Shown here one piece after another: positions 8,071 through 16,668 of a stretch of 64,000 nucleotides of DNA. Position 1 is the stretch's first letter, and every line of letters starts with the position of its first letter. The DNA comes from Roseiarcus sp963787135 (GTDB lineage: Bacteria; Pseudomonadota; Alphaproteobacteria; Rhizobiales; Beijerinckiaceae). Below the pieces are notes generated by a model. It had not been told where the DNA came from. It was given only the letters and a program-made list of their open reading frames with translations, and made no database searches. The DNA lies in the NCBI GenBank assembly GCA_963787135.1, contig CAWBBW010000013.1, forward strand, positions 139,392 through 203,391. Reading direction: 5' to 3'. Both the position numbers and the translations under genes were made by a program.

Positions 8071-8846
8071 CCGCGGCCGCCGCCGCGCCGCCGAAGACGA
8101 CCGTCGGCGCGCTTTCGGTCGAGAACGTTTCGCACGCCTATGGAGCGCGGATCGCGCTGGATGCGGTCAGCTTCGACGTCGCTCCGTCCAGTTTCACTGT
8201 GCTCTTGGGCTTGAACGGCGCCGGCAAGAGCACGCTGTTCTCCGTGATCACGCATCTTTATGCAAGCCGATCGGGAGTTGTGCGAATCTTCGGCCGCGAT
8301 ATCGCGCGCGAAAGCGGCGCCGCGCTTGCGCTGCTCGGCGTCGTGTTCCAGCAGCGCACGCTCGATCCCGATCTCAGCGTCGCGCAGAATCTCGCGTACC
8401 ACGGAGCATTGCACGGAATCGGCCGCCGCGAGACGCGGTTGCAACAAGCCGCGCAACTCGCCCGCGTTGGTCTCGCCGATCGGGCCGGCGACAAGGTGCG
8501 CTATCTCTCCGGCGGGCAAATGCGGCGGGTGGAGATCGCGCGGGCGCTTCTGCACCGGCCGCGCATGCTGCTGCTCGACGAGCCGACGGCGGGGCTCGAC
8601 ATCAAGGCGCGCGCAGATATTCTCGAGATCGTGCGCGGCCTCGTCGCAGACGAAGGAATAGGCGTCCTGTGGGCGACCCATCTGGTCGATGAGATTGGCA
8701 ACGACGATCACGTGCTCGTGCTGCACAAAGGGCGCGTGCTCGCTGACGGTCAGTGCCGTTCCATTGTCAGTGCGGCGGGCGTGGCTTCGATCGGGGGGGC
8801 CTTCGCGTCATTGGTCGGCGGGGGCCCGGAAGGACGCGAATCGTGA
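8067..8846 (+). CDS. ABC transporter ATP-binding protein, PQQ-dehydrogenase-associated
   Basis: The 259-residue nucleotide-binding subunit has an intact Walker A (GLNGAGKST), Q-loop (VVFQQRTLDPDLSV), signature (YLSGGQMRRVEIARAL), Walker B (MLLLDEPTAGLD) and switch His (ATHLVDEI). The family resembles the ABC-2/NatA exporter ATPases and the TIGR03864 subunit of PQQ alcohol dehydrogenase systems (PedA-like). The start is set at ATG 8067, overlapping the upstream stop as ATGA; a longer frame running back to 7593 only shadows the propeller gene. Energises the permease encoded next. Confidence 0.92.
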   Translation: MTAAAAAPPKTTVGALSVENVSHAYGARIALDAVSFDVAPSSFTVLLGLNGAGKSTLFSVITHLYASRSGVVRIFGRDIARESGAALALLGVVFQQRTLDPDLSVAQNLAYHGALHGIGRRETRLQQAAQLARVGLADRAGDKVRYLSGGQMRRVEIARALLHRPRMLLLDEPTAGLDIKARADILEIVRGLVADEGIGVLWATHLVDEIGNDDHVLVLHKGRVLADGQCRSIVSAAGVASIGGAFASLVGGGPEGRES

Positions 8847-9679
8847 GCGAGGCCGTCCTGGAGAGTGAGCGGCCATTTGGCTGGACGCAGCGCCTGATTT
8901 GCCTCTACGGTATCGTGTGGCGCGAGAGTCTGCGCTTTCTTCACCAGCGCGAGCGCTTCATCTCCGCACTCGTGCGCCCGCTGGTCTGGCTCTTCATTTT
9001 CGCCGCCGGATTTCGACAGACGCTCGGCGTGTCGATAATCCCGCCTTACGACACCTATGTTCTCTACGAGGTCTACATCACGCCCGGGCTCATGGCGATG
9101 ATCCAGCTTTTCAACGGCATGCAATCCTCGCTGTCGATGGTCTACGACCGCGAGATGGGCAGCATGCGCATGCTGCTGGTCAGTCCCGCGCCGCGTTGGT
9201 TTCTGCTGACCTCGAAGCTCATCGCGGGCGTCGCCGTTTCCATTCTGCAGGTCTACGCCTTTCTCGTCGTCGCTTATTTCTGGGAGATCGAGCCGCCGAC
9301 CTGGTGGGGCTATCTGACCGTGCTGCCTGCGCTGGCCTTGTCTGGCTTAATGCTCGGCGCGCTCGGCATGCTTTTGTCGTCGCTGATCAAGCAGCTCGAG
9401 AATTTCGCGGGGGTGATGAACTTCGTTATTTTCCCGATGTTTTTTGCTTCCTCCGCTCTCTATCCTCTATGGCGCGTGCAACAAGGAAGCCCGTGGCTCG
9501 CGACCGTCTGCAGATTCAATCCGTTCACCCACGCGGTCGAATTGATCCGCTTCGCTTTCTACGGACAGGTCAATTGGCTGGCGCTCGGCGTTGTCGCCAG
9601 TTGCACTGCGGCGTTCCTCGGCGCCGCGGTGATCGCTTACGATCCCGCGCGCGGCATGCTGATGCGCCGGGGCGGGTGA
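8843..9679 (+). CDS. ABC-2 type permease, PQQ-dehydrogenase-associated (PedC-like)
   Basis: The 278-residue inner-membrane protein has six predicted hydrophobic segments (for example PLVWLFIFAAGF, VLPALALSGLMLGALGMLLS, FVIFPMFFASSALYPL and GVVASCTAAFLGAAVIAY). It carries the ABC-2 signature region around YDREMGSMRMLLVSPAPRW. This fold is that of exporters (drug or polysaccharide type), although the operon also encodes a periplasmic binding protein. GTG 8843 overlaps the ATPase stop (GTGA) and is preferred to the in-frame ATG at 8753, which lies inside the ATPase gene. It is the last gene of the coupled set; no terminator is evident in the 330 nt that follow. Confidence 0.88.
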   Translation: MSEAVLESERPFGWTQRLICLYGIVWRESLRFLHQRERFISALVRPLVWLFIFAAGFRQTLGVSIIPPYDTYVLYEVYITPGLMAMIQLFNGMQSSLSMVYDREMGSMRMLLVSPAPRWFLLTSKLIAGVAVSILQVYAFLVVAYFWEIEPPTWWGYLTVLPALALSGLMLGALGMLLSSLIKQLENFAGVMNFVIFPMFFASSALYPLWRVQQGSPWLATVCRFNPFTHAVELIRFAFYGQVNWLALGVVASCTAAFLGAAVIAYDPARGMLMRRGG

Positions 9680-10008
9680 TGCGTGGCGGACACCAGGAAA
9701 TGCACATGATCGCACGCAGTTTAATCGCCGGCCACCAGGAGATTGCATTGCTCGATCAACTCAAAAGCGACCGTGCGTCTTGTTGAATAACGCACCGTAC
9801 GTCGGGCTCGGGGCGGTTCTCTGCTTTCGACCGTGGCCGAATCGACGGGGAGTCGGCTCCGCTCGAGGAACTCCGAAAATACCCTGACCTCGTGCGAAGC
9901 CTTCGAAGAGGAAGAGATTATTGAAAAATCCACTGTCACCCTATTGTATGCCCCGCTTGGCCTTCTGCTCTCCGAGGGTGTCGAAGATTTAGTCGTAAGC
10001 CTTTGTTT
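9680..10008. other. Gap between the ABC operon and tRNA-Lys
   Basis: About 330 bases without a supported gene. I found no strong hairpin, repeat or promoter. The short open frames have no homology I recognise. Confidence 0.4.
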
Positions 10009-10084
10009 TGGTGAGCGCGGTGGGACTCGAACCCACGACCCCCTGATTAAAAGTCAGATGCTCTACCGATTGAGCTACGCGCTC
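10009..10084 (-). tRNA. tRNA-Lys (anticodon TTT)
   Basis: The minus strand folds as a cloverleaf. The acceptor stem GAGCGCG pairs with CGCGCTC, followed by discriminator A and an encoded CCA. The D arm is TAGCTCAATCGGTAGAGCA, the anticodon loop is CTTTTAA between CTGA and TCAG, and the T arm has GTGGGTTCGAGTCCCAC. The anticodon TTT reads AAA/AAG lysine codons. The length is 76 nt including CCA. Confidence 0.97.
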
Positions 10085-10132
10085 GCTTTTGGCGTCAGGG
10101 CGCCTCGTGGGTACTCGGTTCGACCCCGAGGG

Positions 10133-11110
10133 TCAATGACATTCAGGCCTCGCTTCGCGCGCTCTGACCGCTTTGAGGCGGGCGAAGTCATCGCCGGCGT
10201 GGTGGGACGAGCGGGTCAGCGGCGACGCCGAGACGAGCAGGAAACCCTTGGCGCCGCCGATGGTCGCGTAATCGGCGAATTCCTCGGGGGTGACGAAACG
10301 CTGCACCGGGTGGTGCTTCGGCGTCGGCTGCAGATACTGGCCGATGGTGAGGAAATCGACGTCGGCCGAGCGCATGTCGTCCATCATCTGCAAGACTTCG
10401 ACGCGCTCCTCGCCGAGGCCCACCATCACGCCCGACTTGGTGAAGAGCGTGGGGTCCAATTCCTTCGCCTGCTGCAGGAGCCTCAGTGAATGGAAGTAGC
10501 GCGCGCCGGGTCGCACGCTGAGGTATTTCGAGGGCACCGTCTCGAGGTTGTGGTTGAAGACGTCAGGCTTGGCCGCGACCACGATTTCGAGCGCGCCGTC
10601 CTTGCGCAGAAAATCGGGCGTCAGCACCTCGACGGTGGTCTCGGGCGCAGCGGCGCGGATCGCGGCGATCGTGCGGGCGAAGTGCTCCGCCCCGCCGTCG
10701 GCAAGATCGTCGCGGTCGACCGAGGTCACGACGACATGGCTGAGCCCGAGCGCTGCGACCGCTTCGGCGACGCGGGCCGGCTCCCCGGCGTCGAGCGCGC
10801 CGGGCAGGCCCGTCCGCACATTGCAGAAGGCGCAGGCCCGGGTGCAGGTCTCGCCCATGATCATGAAGGTCGCGTGGCGTTTCTCCCAGCATTCGCCGAT
10901 GTTGGGGCAATTCGCCTCCTCGCAGACGGTCGCGAGCTTGAGTTCGCGCACGATCCTGCGGGTTTCCGCGTAGAGCGGCGAACCGGGCGCCTTGACCCGT
11001 ATCCAGGCGGGCTTGCGGGCGACCGGCTGGTCCGGCCGATGCGCTTTTTCAGGATGACGCGGACGGGCGGCCCTGAGGTCCACCGCCAGCGTGTCGATGA
11101 TGCGGGTCAT
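10133..11110 (-). CDS. lipA: Lipoyl synthase
   Basis: The 325-residue radical-SAM enzyme inserts two sulphurs into octanoyl groups on the E2 subunits of 2-oxo-acid dehydrogenases and on GcvH. The auxiliary cluster motif CEEANCPNIGEC is present, as is the radical-SAM CX3CX2C (CTRACAFCNV), then DRDDLADGGAEHFARTI and the C-terminal R-S-S-Y-like segment SPLTRSSHHAGDDF. The last motif keeps the conserved Arg-Ser-Ser that supplies the serine ligand. ATG 11110 (MTRIIDTLAV) is preferred to an upstream start at 11149. It is transcribed away from the GlsB-like gene and ends 49 nt before the tRNA. Confidence 0.97.
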   Translation of the reverse strand: MTRIIDTLAVDLRAARPRHPEKAHRPDQPVARKPAWIRVKAPGSPLYAETRRIVRELKLATVCEEANCPNIGECWEKRHATFMIMGETCTRACAFCNVRTGLPGALDAGEPARVAEAVAALGLSHVVVTSVDRDDLADGGAEHFARTIAAIRAAAPETTVEVLTPDFLRKDGALEIVVAAKPDVFNHNLETVPSKYLSVRPGARYFHSLRLLQQAKELDPTLFTKSGVMVGLGEERVEVLQMMDDMRSADVDFLTIGQYLQPTPKHHPVQRFVTPEEFADYATIGGAKGFLLVSASPLTRSSHHAGDDFARLKAVRAREARPECH

Positions 11111-11159
11111 GGCTTTGGCGTATGTAGGACCGGCCCGCGCGGCGGTCAAACGCGCCTGG

Positions 11160-11447
11160 TCAGTACGCCGCGCTGCGGCTCGAGAGCGCCCGCCAGACGA
11201 TGAGCAGGATGATGGAGCCCACGAGAGCGGCCAGGAACTGTTTCAGCGAGCCGTAGATGGCGAAGTCCGACATCGATGCGAGTTCCGAGCCGATCCACGA
11301 ACCGGCGATGCCGACCAAAATGTTGGTGAAAAGGCCGTGGCGCCAGCCGACGATCATGCCGCCGATCCAGCCGGCGAGCCCGCCGATGATGATGAGCGAC
11401 ACAAAATGAATGTTCGGCGTGCCGAGCAACGTGACCCGTTGATCCAT
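11160..11447 (-). CDS. GlsB/YeaQ/YmgE family membrane protein
   Basis: A 95-residue protein with three hydrophobic, glycine-rich segments: VSLIIIGGLAGWIGGMIVG, TNILVGIAGSWIGSEL and FLAALVGSIILLIVWRAL. This is the layout of the transglycosylase-associated (Tag, YeaQ/YmgE) family, small inner-membrane proteins often induced by stress; their biochemical role is unknown. It starts at ATG 11447 and ends 49 nt before the lipA start on the same strand, so co-transcription is possible. Confidence 0.88.
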   Translation of the reverse strand: MDQRVTLLGTPNIHFVSLIIIGGLAGWIGGMIVGWRHGLFTNILVGIAGSWIGSELASMSDFAIYGSLKQFLAALVGSIILLIVWRALSSRSAAY

Positions 11448-11637
11448 CGGATAGCTCCCTCAGTGGTCGGCCGCATCGAGCGCTCAAGTGTGCGCCGGCC
11501 CTGTGTCCTGGCCTGCCGCTATGACAGGGAAGCGACGATTCGTCGAGCGGCGCGGACGCCGTCCGATGTTGCGCGCTCAATCGTTTCCTTGCATTCAACC
11601 TTACCCGGCGAGGGCCAGAATACGGGAGCGCGCGCCC

Positions 11638-12015
11638 GTGGAGATCATTTTCGACCGGGTCATTCCGGTCTTGCGGATTTTCGACATTCCCAAGGCGGAC
11701 GAATTCTATCTGGGTTTCCTCGGCTTCAAGGTCGACTGGGACCATCGCTTCGACCCAGGCGCCCCGCTCTACCGTCAGATATCGCGCGGCGCCCTCATTT
11801 TGCACCTGAGCGAGCATCACGGCGACGGCAGCCCCGGCGCGCGCATTCGGGTGATGATGCGAGGCGTCGAGGCGTTTCATCGCGAGATCGCCTCGAAGGG
11901 CTACCGCTACATGCGCCCGGGACTCGAGACCACGCCCTGGGGCACGATGGAGACCGGCGCGATCGACCCGTTCGGCAATGTGATCCGGTTCTGCCAACCG
12001 CTCGAGCCCGCCTAA
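11638..12015 (+). CDS. VOC-superfamily (glyoxalase / bleomycin-resistance-like) protein
   Basis: The 125-residue protein has paired beta-alpha-beta-beta-beta units: VIPVLRIFDIPKADEFYLGF, then GALILHLSEHHGDG, then IRVMMRGVEAFHREI and GAIDPFGNVIRFCQPL. Metal-ligand-like His and Glu are not fully canonical. It resembles the bleomycin-resistance subfamily (glyoxalase-like, substrate unknown). GTG 11638 begins the conserved fold with a GGGAG site upstream; the longer in-frame extension to 11488 has no domain. It runs convergently toward the RsmB-like gene, with stops 40 nt apart. Confidence 0.82.
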   Translation: MEIIFDRVIPVLRIFDIPKADEFYLGFLGFKVDWDHRFDPGAPLYRQISRGALILHLSEHHGDGSPGARIRVMMRGVEAFHREIASKGYRYMRPGLETTPWGTMETGAIDPFGNVIRFCQPLEPA

Positions 12016-12054
12016 GCCGCGGCGCCATCCCGCCAGTCTTCCAGCGCCTGCGTG

Positions 12055-13347
12055 TCAAACCCGCGTCAGTGTCGCGATATAGAACCCATCAGTTCCGGTC
12101 GTCCGCGGGCTCAGCCGAAACCCCGGACCGGAGCGCGACGCATGGTCGGCCAGCGCCGGCACACCGGCTGAACGCGCCTGCGCGGCCGCATCGAGGGGCA
12201 GCATGTCGTCGTGACGGGCGAGAAACGCCGCCGCGCGATCCTCGTTCTCGGCCCTCAGCACCGAGCAGGTGACATAGACGATGCGCCCGCCTGGCTTGAC
12301 GAATCGCATCGCGCTTTCAAGCGCTTCGTCCTGATCCTTGATCCGCTGCTCGAGCGCGCCTGGACGCATCCGCCACTTGGCGTCCGGATTGCGCCGCCAG
12401 GCGCCGGATCCTGTGCAGGGCGCGTCGATCATCACCAGGTCACAGCGCCCCTCGAGATCGGCCAGCACATCAGCGTGTCCGCGCGGCGCCCTGACCTGCA
12501 CGTTGCGCGCGCCGGAACGCGCGAGCCGCTCGAAGATCGGGGCGAGGCGCCGGCCGTCTGCGTCGGTCGCGTAGATCTGGCCGTGGTTGTCCATCGCGGC
12601 CGCCATCGCCAGCGTCTTGCCGCCTGCTCCGGCGCAAAGATCGAGGACCTGCATGCCGGGCCTGGCTTCCGCCAGCAGCGCGGCAAGCTGCGACCCTTCA
12701 TCCTGCACCTCGACGAGGCCCTTGACGTAAGCAGGCTCGGCCGCCAGCGCCGCCCCGCGCCCGTCCGGGCGGACGGCGATGCGGAGCCCGACGGGGGAGA
12801 GCGGCGTCGGTTGAGGCGAGAGATGAGCGAGCGCCGCCAAAGCCTTGTCGCGCGTCGTTTTGAGCAGATTGGCGCGCAAGTCGACCGGCGCGCGCTCGGC
12901 CAGGGCCCTGCCCTCTTCCGCGGCGTCGGCGCCGAAGCTCGCCGCGAACTGAGGCGCCAGCCATTCGGGAAAATCGCCCGCCACATGCGCGGGCGCGCCG
13001 GTCAGATCAGCAGCCGCAAGGCGCGTCCGCTCGGCCTCCGTAAGCAGGGACGGCGCATGGCCTTCCCCGGTGAAGAGCGCCGCCACAGCGTCGGCGTCGA
13101 GGCCGCGCGTCTGCCTCAGCGCGCCTAAAACCTCGGCACGCGGCGAAGATTCACCCATGAGCCAGGCGGAGGAAGACTTCCGCCGCAACGCGTCGTAAAC
13201 GAGGCTCGAGATCGCCGCGCGGTCGCCGGAGCCGGCAAAGCGGCGGGCGAGGCCCCAGTCCTTCATCGCGTCGGCAGCCGGTCGGCGCCGGGTCTCGATG
13301 TCGCCGAGAATCTCGATCGCGGCGGCGACGCGGGCGGCGGGGGTCAT
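12055..13347 (-). CDS. RsmB/NOP-family rRNA (cytosine-C5) methyltransferase
   Basis: The 430-residue SAM-dependent methyltransferase has an N-terminal NusB-like helical region (about 1-130) and a C-terminal Rossmann domain. Motif I is VLDLCAGAGGKTLAMA, motif IV IDAPCTGSGAWRRNPD (Cys that releases product) and motif VI VTCSVLRAEN (the nucleophilic Cys in TCS). It adds m5C to rRNA, by analogy with RsmB at C967 of 16S rRNA. The exact target of this paralogue cannot be read from sequence. The start at ATG 13347 fits the family's length. Confidence 0.9.
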   Translation of the reverse strand: MTPAARVAAAIEILGDIETRRRPAADAMKDWGLARRFAGSGDRAAISSLVYDALRRKSSSAWLMGESSPRAEVLGALRQTRGLDADAVAALFTGEGHAPSLLTEAERTRLAAADLTGAPAHVAGDFPEWLAPQFAASFGADAAEEGRALAERAPVDLRANLLKTTRDKALAALAHLSPQPTPLSPVGLRIAVRPDGRGAALAAEPAYVKGLVEVQDEGSQLAALLAEARPGMQVLDLCAGAGGKTLAMAAAMDNHGQIYATDADGRRLAPIFERLARSGARNVQVRAPRGHADVLADLEGRCDLVMIDAPCTGSGAWRRNPDAKWRMRPGALEQRIKDQDEALESAMRFVKPGGRIVYVTCSVLRAENEDRAAAFLARHDDMLPLDAAAQARSAGVPALADHASRSGPGFRLSPRTTGTDGFYIATLTRV

Positions 13348-13588
13348 ACGCCCTCTTGCCGCAAATCTCAGCCCAACGCAAAAATCAGACTGCCCGCTCT
13401 AGCGGGAAGCTTCGCGCCTTTTGCCAGTTCAGACCGCTGGCCCCAATGGCGTCGCGGCGGGTATGACAGTTCGACGTCAGCATTGCAGCAGAGTTGTCTC
13501 ATTGATGCCCAACTTCGGCCGCAAGATTGTCGATGATAACGTTGTTTCGGCCTATTGTAGTCTTTTGTCTCACGTTGGGGAGGTTCGG

Positions 13589-14302
13589 GTGACAAAGCAT
13601 CTCTACAATGCCGCGCTCGCTGGGATCGTGGCGGTTTCCTTGAGCGGAGTCGCATCCGCGGGCACGCTCTTCGTCGACATGGGACCAAGCAGCCAGAACT
13701 TTACACTTTATGGGCAGGGACCGTATTCGCCTGGGCTCGGAACCTTCACCATCGGTCAGGGTGCGGGGTCGTATGACGCGGGAACCAACACCTCGACCTT
13801 TATTATGTCAGGCCCCATATTTAGCGGCTCGCCCGGCCTCGGCTCAGGAACATTCGAGTTCATCACCACTTATTCGGGAATGGACACACCGACCGGCGGT
13901 CCGAATGCGCCGCCCGCCTACACTGATCCATCAAACTTAAACTATTTCTACTACAGCGCCTTTGATTCCAGCATGAAGATGACCCTCGACCTTCTCGGCA
14001 CCCCGACTGGGGACCACGTCATCCCACTCGTGGCCGGGGGCAATTTCCTCGGCCCGAGCTTCAGCTTCTCGTACACAGGCGGAACATGCACGGGGTCTCC
14101 GATCGGCGGTTGCGGCCAAAACAATGTGGGAATAACGCCTGGCACCTCCATCTATGCGCCAGTGGATATCTACCTCACGTTCAGCGGCGTCCTTGTCCCA
14201 GAACCCTCGACCTGGGCGCTGATGCTGCTCGGCTTCGCGGGCCTCGGCTTCGCCGGCTATCAGAAGGACAAGCACGGCCGCGCGGCGCGTTTGGCGGCTT
14301 GA
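13589..14302 (+). CDS. Secreted PEP-CTERM anchor protein
   Basis: The 237-residue protein has a signal peptide (LAGIVAVSLSGVASAG) and a glycine/serine/threonine-rich body of unknown fold containing one CTGSPIGGC cysteine pair. It ends with the sorting tail VPEPSTWALMLLGFAGLGFA followed by basic residues (YQKDKHGRAAR). The PEP box, transmembrane helix and positive tail mark it as an exosortase substrate, cut and attached to the outside of the cell. GTG 13589 has GGGGAGG 6 nt upstream. No exosortase or EPS genes lie in this window, so the processing enzyme is elsewhere. A terminator follows. Confidence 0.9.
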   Translation: MTKHLYNAALAGIVAVSLSGVASAGTLFVDMGPSSQNFTLYGQGPYSPGLGTFTIGQGAGSYDAGTNTSTFIMSGPIFSGSPGLGSGTFEFITTYSGMDTPTGGPNAPPAYTDPSNLNYFYYSAFDSSMKMTLDLLGTPTGDHVIPLVAGGNFLGPSFSFSYTGGTCTGSPIGGCGQNNVGITPGTSIYAPVDIYLTFSGVLVPEPSTWALMLLGFAGLGFAGYQKDKHGRAARLAA

Positions 14303-14325
14303 TCGGCAGTCGTCAGTCAATGCTG

Positions 14326-14356
14326 AAGACCGCCGCGCGAGTCGGTCTTTTTCTGT
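14326..14356 (+). terminator. Rho-independent terminator after the PEP-CTERM gene
   Basis: The stem AAGACCG (14326-14332) pairs with CGGTCTT (14343-14349) around a 10-nt loop and continues into TTTCTGTT. It lies 24 nt past the stop codon. Confidence 0.75.
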
Positions 14357-14489
14357 TGACGAAGGGGCGCGCACCGCCGGCCGCTAATACCACCCGGAAA
14401 CGATGGGCGTGGCTCTGGCGTAGAGATCGTCGCCGCACTACTCTGAACCGGACGGCTCGTCAGGGCTGGATCAGCGGCAGGGTTGTCAA

Positions 14490-15197
14490 GTGCGAACGCG
14501 GTTGCCTCTGTCGCTTGCGGCGCTTCTGGCGGCGAGCCCTGTCTGCGCCCAATCGAGCCCTCCGCAGGACCTCCGCGATCAGCGCTATTGCGAAGTCTTG
14601 GTCGGCGCGCGCGGGTCTTATTTTCCGCATGAACTCGTCGTCTACAACACCATCGGCCTCAACGACTGCCCGCAGTTCTTGTGGTCGAAAGTCACCATCG
14701 CCAGGGTCGAGGCCGAATCCAGGGCTCATTTCGTCAGGCTGAACGGGCCGCGGCATTGGACGATCGACGCCTTTGTCGGCTCCGAGCTTCTCAATCCCTC
14801 GGTGCGGTCATTCGGGGGGCTTGCCATGCGCGAGGCGGGCGTTCTCCATTTGGGATTCCGGGATTTTCTGTCGCAACGACCTTACGCCGAGCACACGGTC
14901 GCCCGAAGAACCACCGAGCTCTTCAAGGCTGGCCTTCCCGTTTTCCAACTCCTCGACTCGGAGGGCGAGGTCTTTTTCATGCAGTCCTACAGCCTTCAGG
15001 TCGACCCGCGGCAGACGATGGACTCGCTTCCCGCGCTCGCGCAAAGACTGCGCATCCCCAGGGGATGGAGCTTCCGCGTGGTGACATTGAAGATCGATTA
15101 TTTGCTTGAAGCGGCCGGGGGCCAGGCGACCGTCGTGCAGGACGAGCTCTTGAACACTTACCAGAAGTCTGCGGCGAAGGCTGGCGACGAATTATAG
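14490..15197 (+). CDS. Conserved secreted protein of unknown function
   Basis: The 235-residue protein starts at GTG 14490 with a signal peptide (LPLSLAALLAASPVCAQ). The mature region has two cysteines near its start (YCEVLVG; DCPQFLW), a G-P-R-HW-T-I-D segment and a mixed alpha/beta pattern through SFRVVTLKIDYLLEAAGGQA to a C terminus predicted to be helical. It resembles conserved single-domain periplasmic proteins of alphaproteobacteria, but I cannot name a family. It stands alone between the PEP-CTERM gene and the convergent otsA gene. Confidence 0.75.
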   Translation: MRTRLPLSLAALLAASPVCAQSSPPQDLRDQRYCEVLVGARGSYFPHELVVYNTIGLNDCPQFLWSKVTIARVEAESRAHFVRLNGPRHWTIDAFVGSELLNPSVRSFGGLAMREAGVLHLGFRDFLSQRPYAEHTVARRTTELFKAGLPVFQLLDSEGEVFFMQSYSLQVDPRQTMDSLPALAQRLRIPRGWSFRVVTLKIDYLLEAAGGQATVVQDELLNTYQKSAAKAGDEL

Positions 15198-15219
15198 GGG
15201 CGGACGCCGAAGGGGAAGC

Positions 15220-16668
15220 TCACCGTATCGCAAAGGGCGCCTGGTCGGACGGCGCGCCGAAGAGCGCGCGTATGCCTGCGAGCAGGTTGCGCGCAGGCGT
15301 GCCGCCGACAAGCGCGGCCAGATAGTCTTCGGCCCATTTCGTGATGTCATTTTCGAGGAGATGAGCGAGCATCGGCGCATGGCGCTCGCGCCGCTCGGCC
15401 AACGGCATCTCCAAAGCGCGCTTGAGCGCCGACGCGACTGCGTCGGTCTCGTGAGGATTGACGATCAAGGCGTGGTCGAGTTCCTTCGCCGCGCCGGCGA
15501 ACTCCGACAGCACGAGAACGCCGGGGTCCTCCGGATCCTGCGCCGCCAGATATTCCTTGGCGACAAGGTTCATCCCGTCCCGCAGCGGCGTCACCATCGC
15601 CACGTCGGCCGCGCGGTAAAGGCCCGCCAGAACCGTGCGCGAATAGGAACGGTTGACGTAGCGGATCGGCGTCCAGGCCGCGTCGCCAAACCGACCGTTG
15701 ACCTTGCCGATGAGGCCGGTCACCTCGCTTTCGATCTCGCCATATTGTTTCACATCGGAGCGGCTCTTCGGGGTGATCTGCAACAGCGTCACTCTCCCGT
15801 GCCACTCAGGATTGTTCTCGAGAAACCGTTCGAACGCCCTCACGCGGTCGGGAATGCCTTTCGAATAGTCAAGCCGATCGACGCCAAGCACGAGCCGGTT
15901 GCCGCCAAGGCTCTCCCGGACCAGGGCCACCAGCGCCGACCTGCCGGCATTGCGGGCAAGGCGCATGTAGGCCTTGGACTCGATGCTAACGGGAAAAGCG
16001 CCAAGCCGCACTTTACGGCTCTCGATCTCGAACACGCCGCCGCGACTCTGGGCGCCCAAAGTCGTCAGGTAGTGGCCGAAATTATCGCGGTCGTTTTCAG
16101 TCTGGAAGCCGACGAGGTCATAGTAGGTCAGGCCGCCGAGAATTTCCTTATGTTGTGGCAGTGTCTGGAGGATGTCCGGCGGCGCGCAGGGCGTGTGGAG
16201 AAAGAACCCGATTCGATTGCGATGGCCGCGTGAGCGCAGCTCCCGTCCCAGCAGCATCAGATGATAATCGTGCACCCAGATCACGTCGTCGTCGTTGAGC
16301 AGCGCGCTCAGTCGATCGGCGAACATGCGATTGACGCGAACATATCCGCTAGCGTCCGCGCGGGAGAATTCCTGCAAGTCCACCCGGTAATGAAGAATGG
16401 GCCACAGCACGCTGTTGGCGAGGCCGTTGTAATATTCCTGGATGTCGCTTTTCGACAGGTCGATGAGGACGTAGGTGACCTTGTTGACATCGACCGCCTG
16501 CGGCGATTCAGCGGGCCCCTCCGCAACTTTGCCGCTCCACCCAAACCACATTCCCTTGCGATTCTTCAGCGCCGCTTTCACCGCCACCGCCATACCGCCC
16601 GCGAGCGGCGTGCGGGGAGAGTCGGGAACCGCGACGCGGTTGGAGACTATGATCAGACGTGCGCCCAC
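15220..16668 (-). CDS. otsA: Alpha,alpha-trehalose-6-phosphate synthase (UDP-forming)
   Basis: A 482-residue GT20 glycosyltransferase that makes trehalose-6-phosphate from UDP-glucose and glucose-6-phosphate, in the cytoplasm, for osmotic and desiccation protection. Family motifs are in order: LIIVSNRV with the glycine-rich GGMAVAVKAAL loop, WVHDYHLMLLGRELR, IGFFLHTPCAPPDIL, VDRLDYSKGIPDR, and C-terminal TPLRDGMNLVAKEYLA and LSEFAGAAKEL. GTG 16668 is chosen because VGARLIIVSNRV is the normal family N terminus. That start lies inside the 3' end of the upstream GH15 gene (16-nt overlap), so translation is coupled. No intact otsB phosphatase is in the window. Confidence 0.95.
   Translation of the reverse strand: MGARLIIVSNRVAVPDSPRTPLAGGMAVAVKAALKNRKGMWFGWSGKVAEGPAESPQAVDVNKVTYVLIDLSKSDIQEYYNGLANSVLWPILHYRVDLQEFSRADASGYVRVNRMFADRLSALLNDDDVIWVHDYHLMLLGRELRSRGHRNRIGFFLHTPCAPPDILQTLPQHKEILGGLTYYDLVGFQTENDRDNFGHYLTTLGAQSRGGVFEIESRKVRLGAFPVSIESKAYMRLARNAGRSALVALVRESLGGNRLVLGVDRLDYSKGIPDRVRAFERFLENNPEWHGRVTLLQITPKSRSDVKQYGEIESEVTGLIGKVNGRFGDAAWTPIRYVNRSYSRTVLAGLYRAADVAMVTPLRDGMNLVAKEYLAAQDPEDPGVLVLSEFAGAAKELDHALIVNPHETDAVASALKRALEMPLAERRERHAPMLAHLLENDITKWAEDYLAALVGGTPARNLLAGIRALFGAPSDQAPFAIR

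Noticed and set aside
10009..10084. tRNA-Lys as an integration site for a mobile element
   Set aside because: No integrase, no repeated tRNA end and no foreign-looking island next to it.
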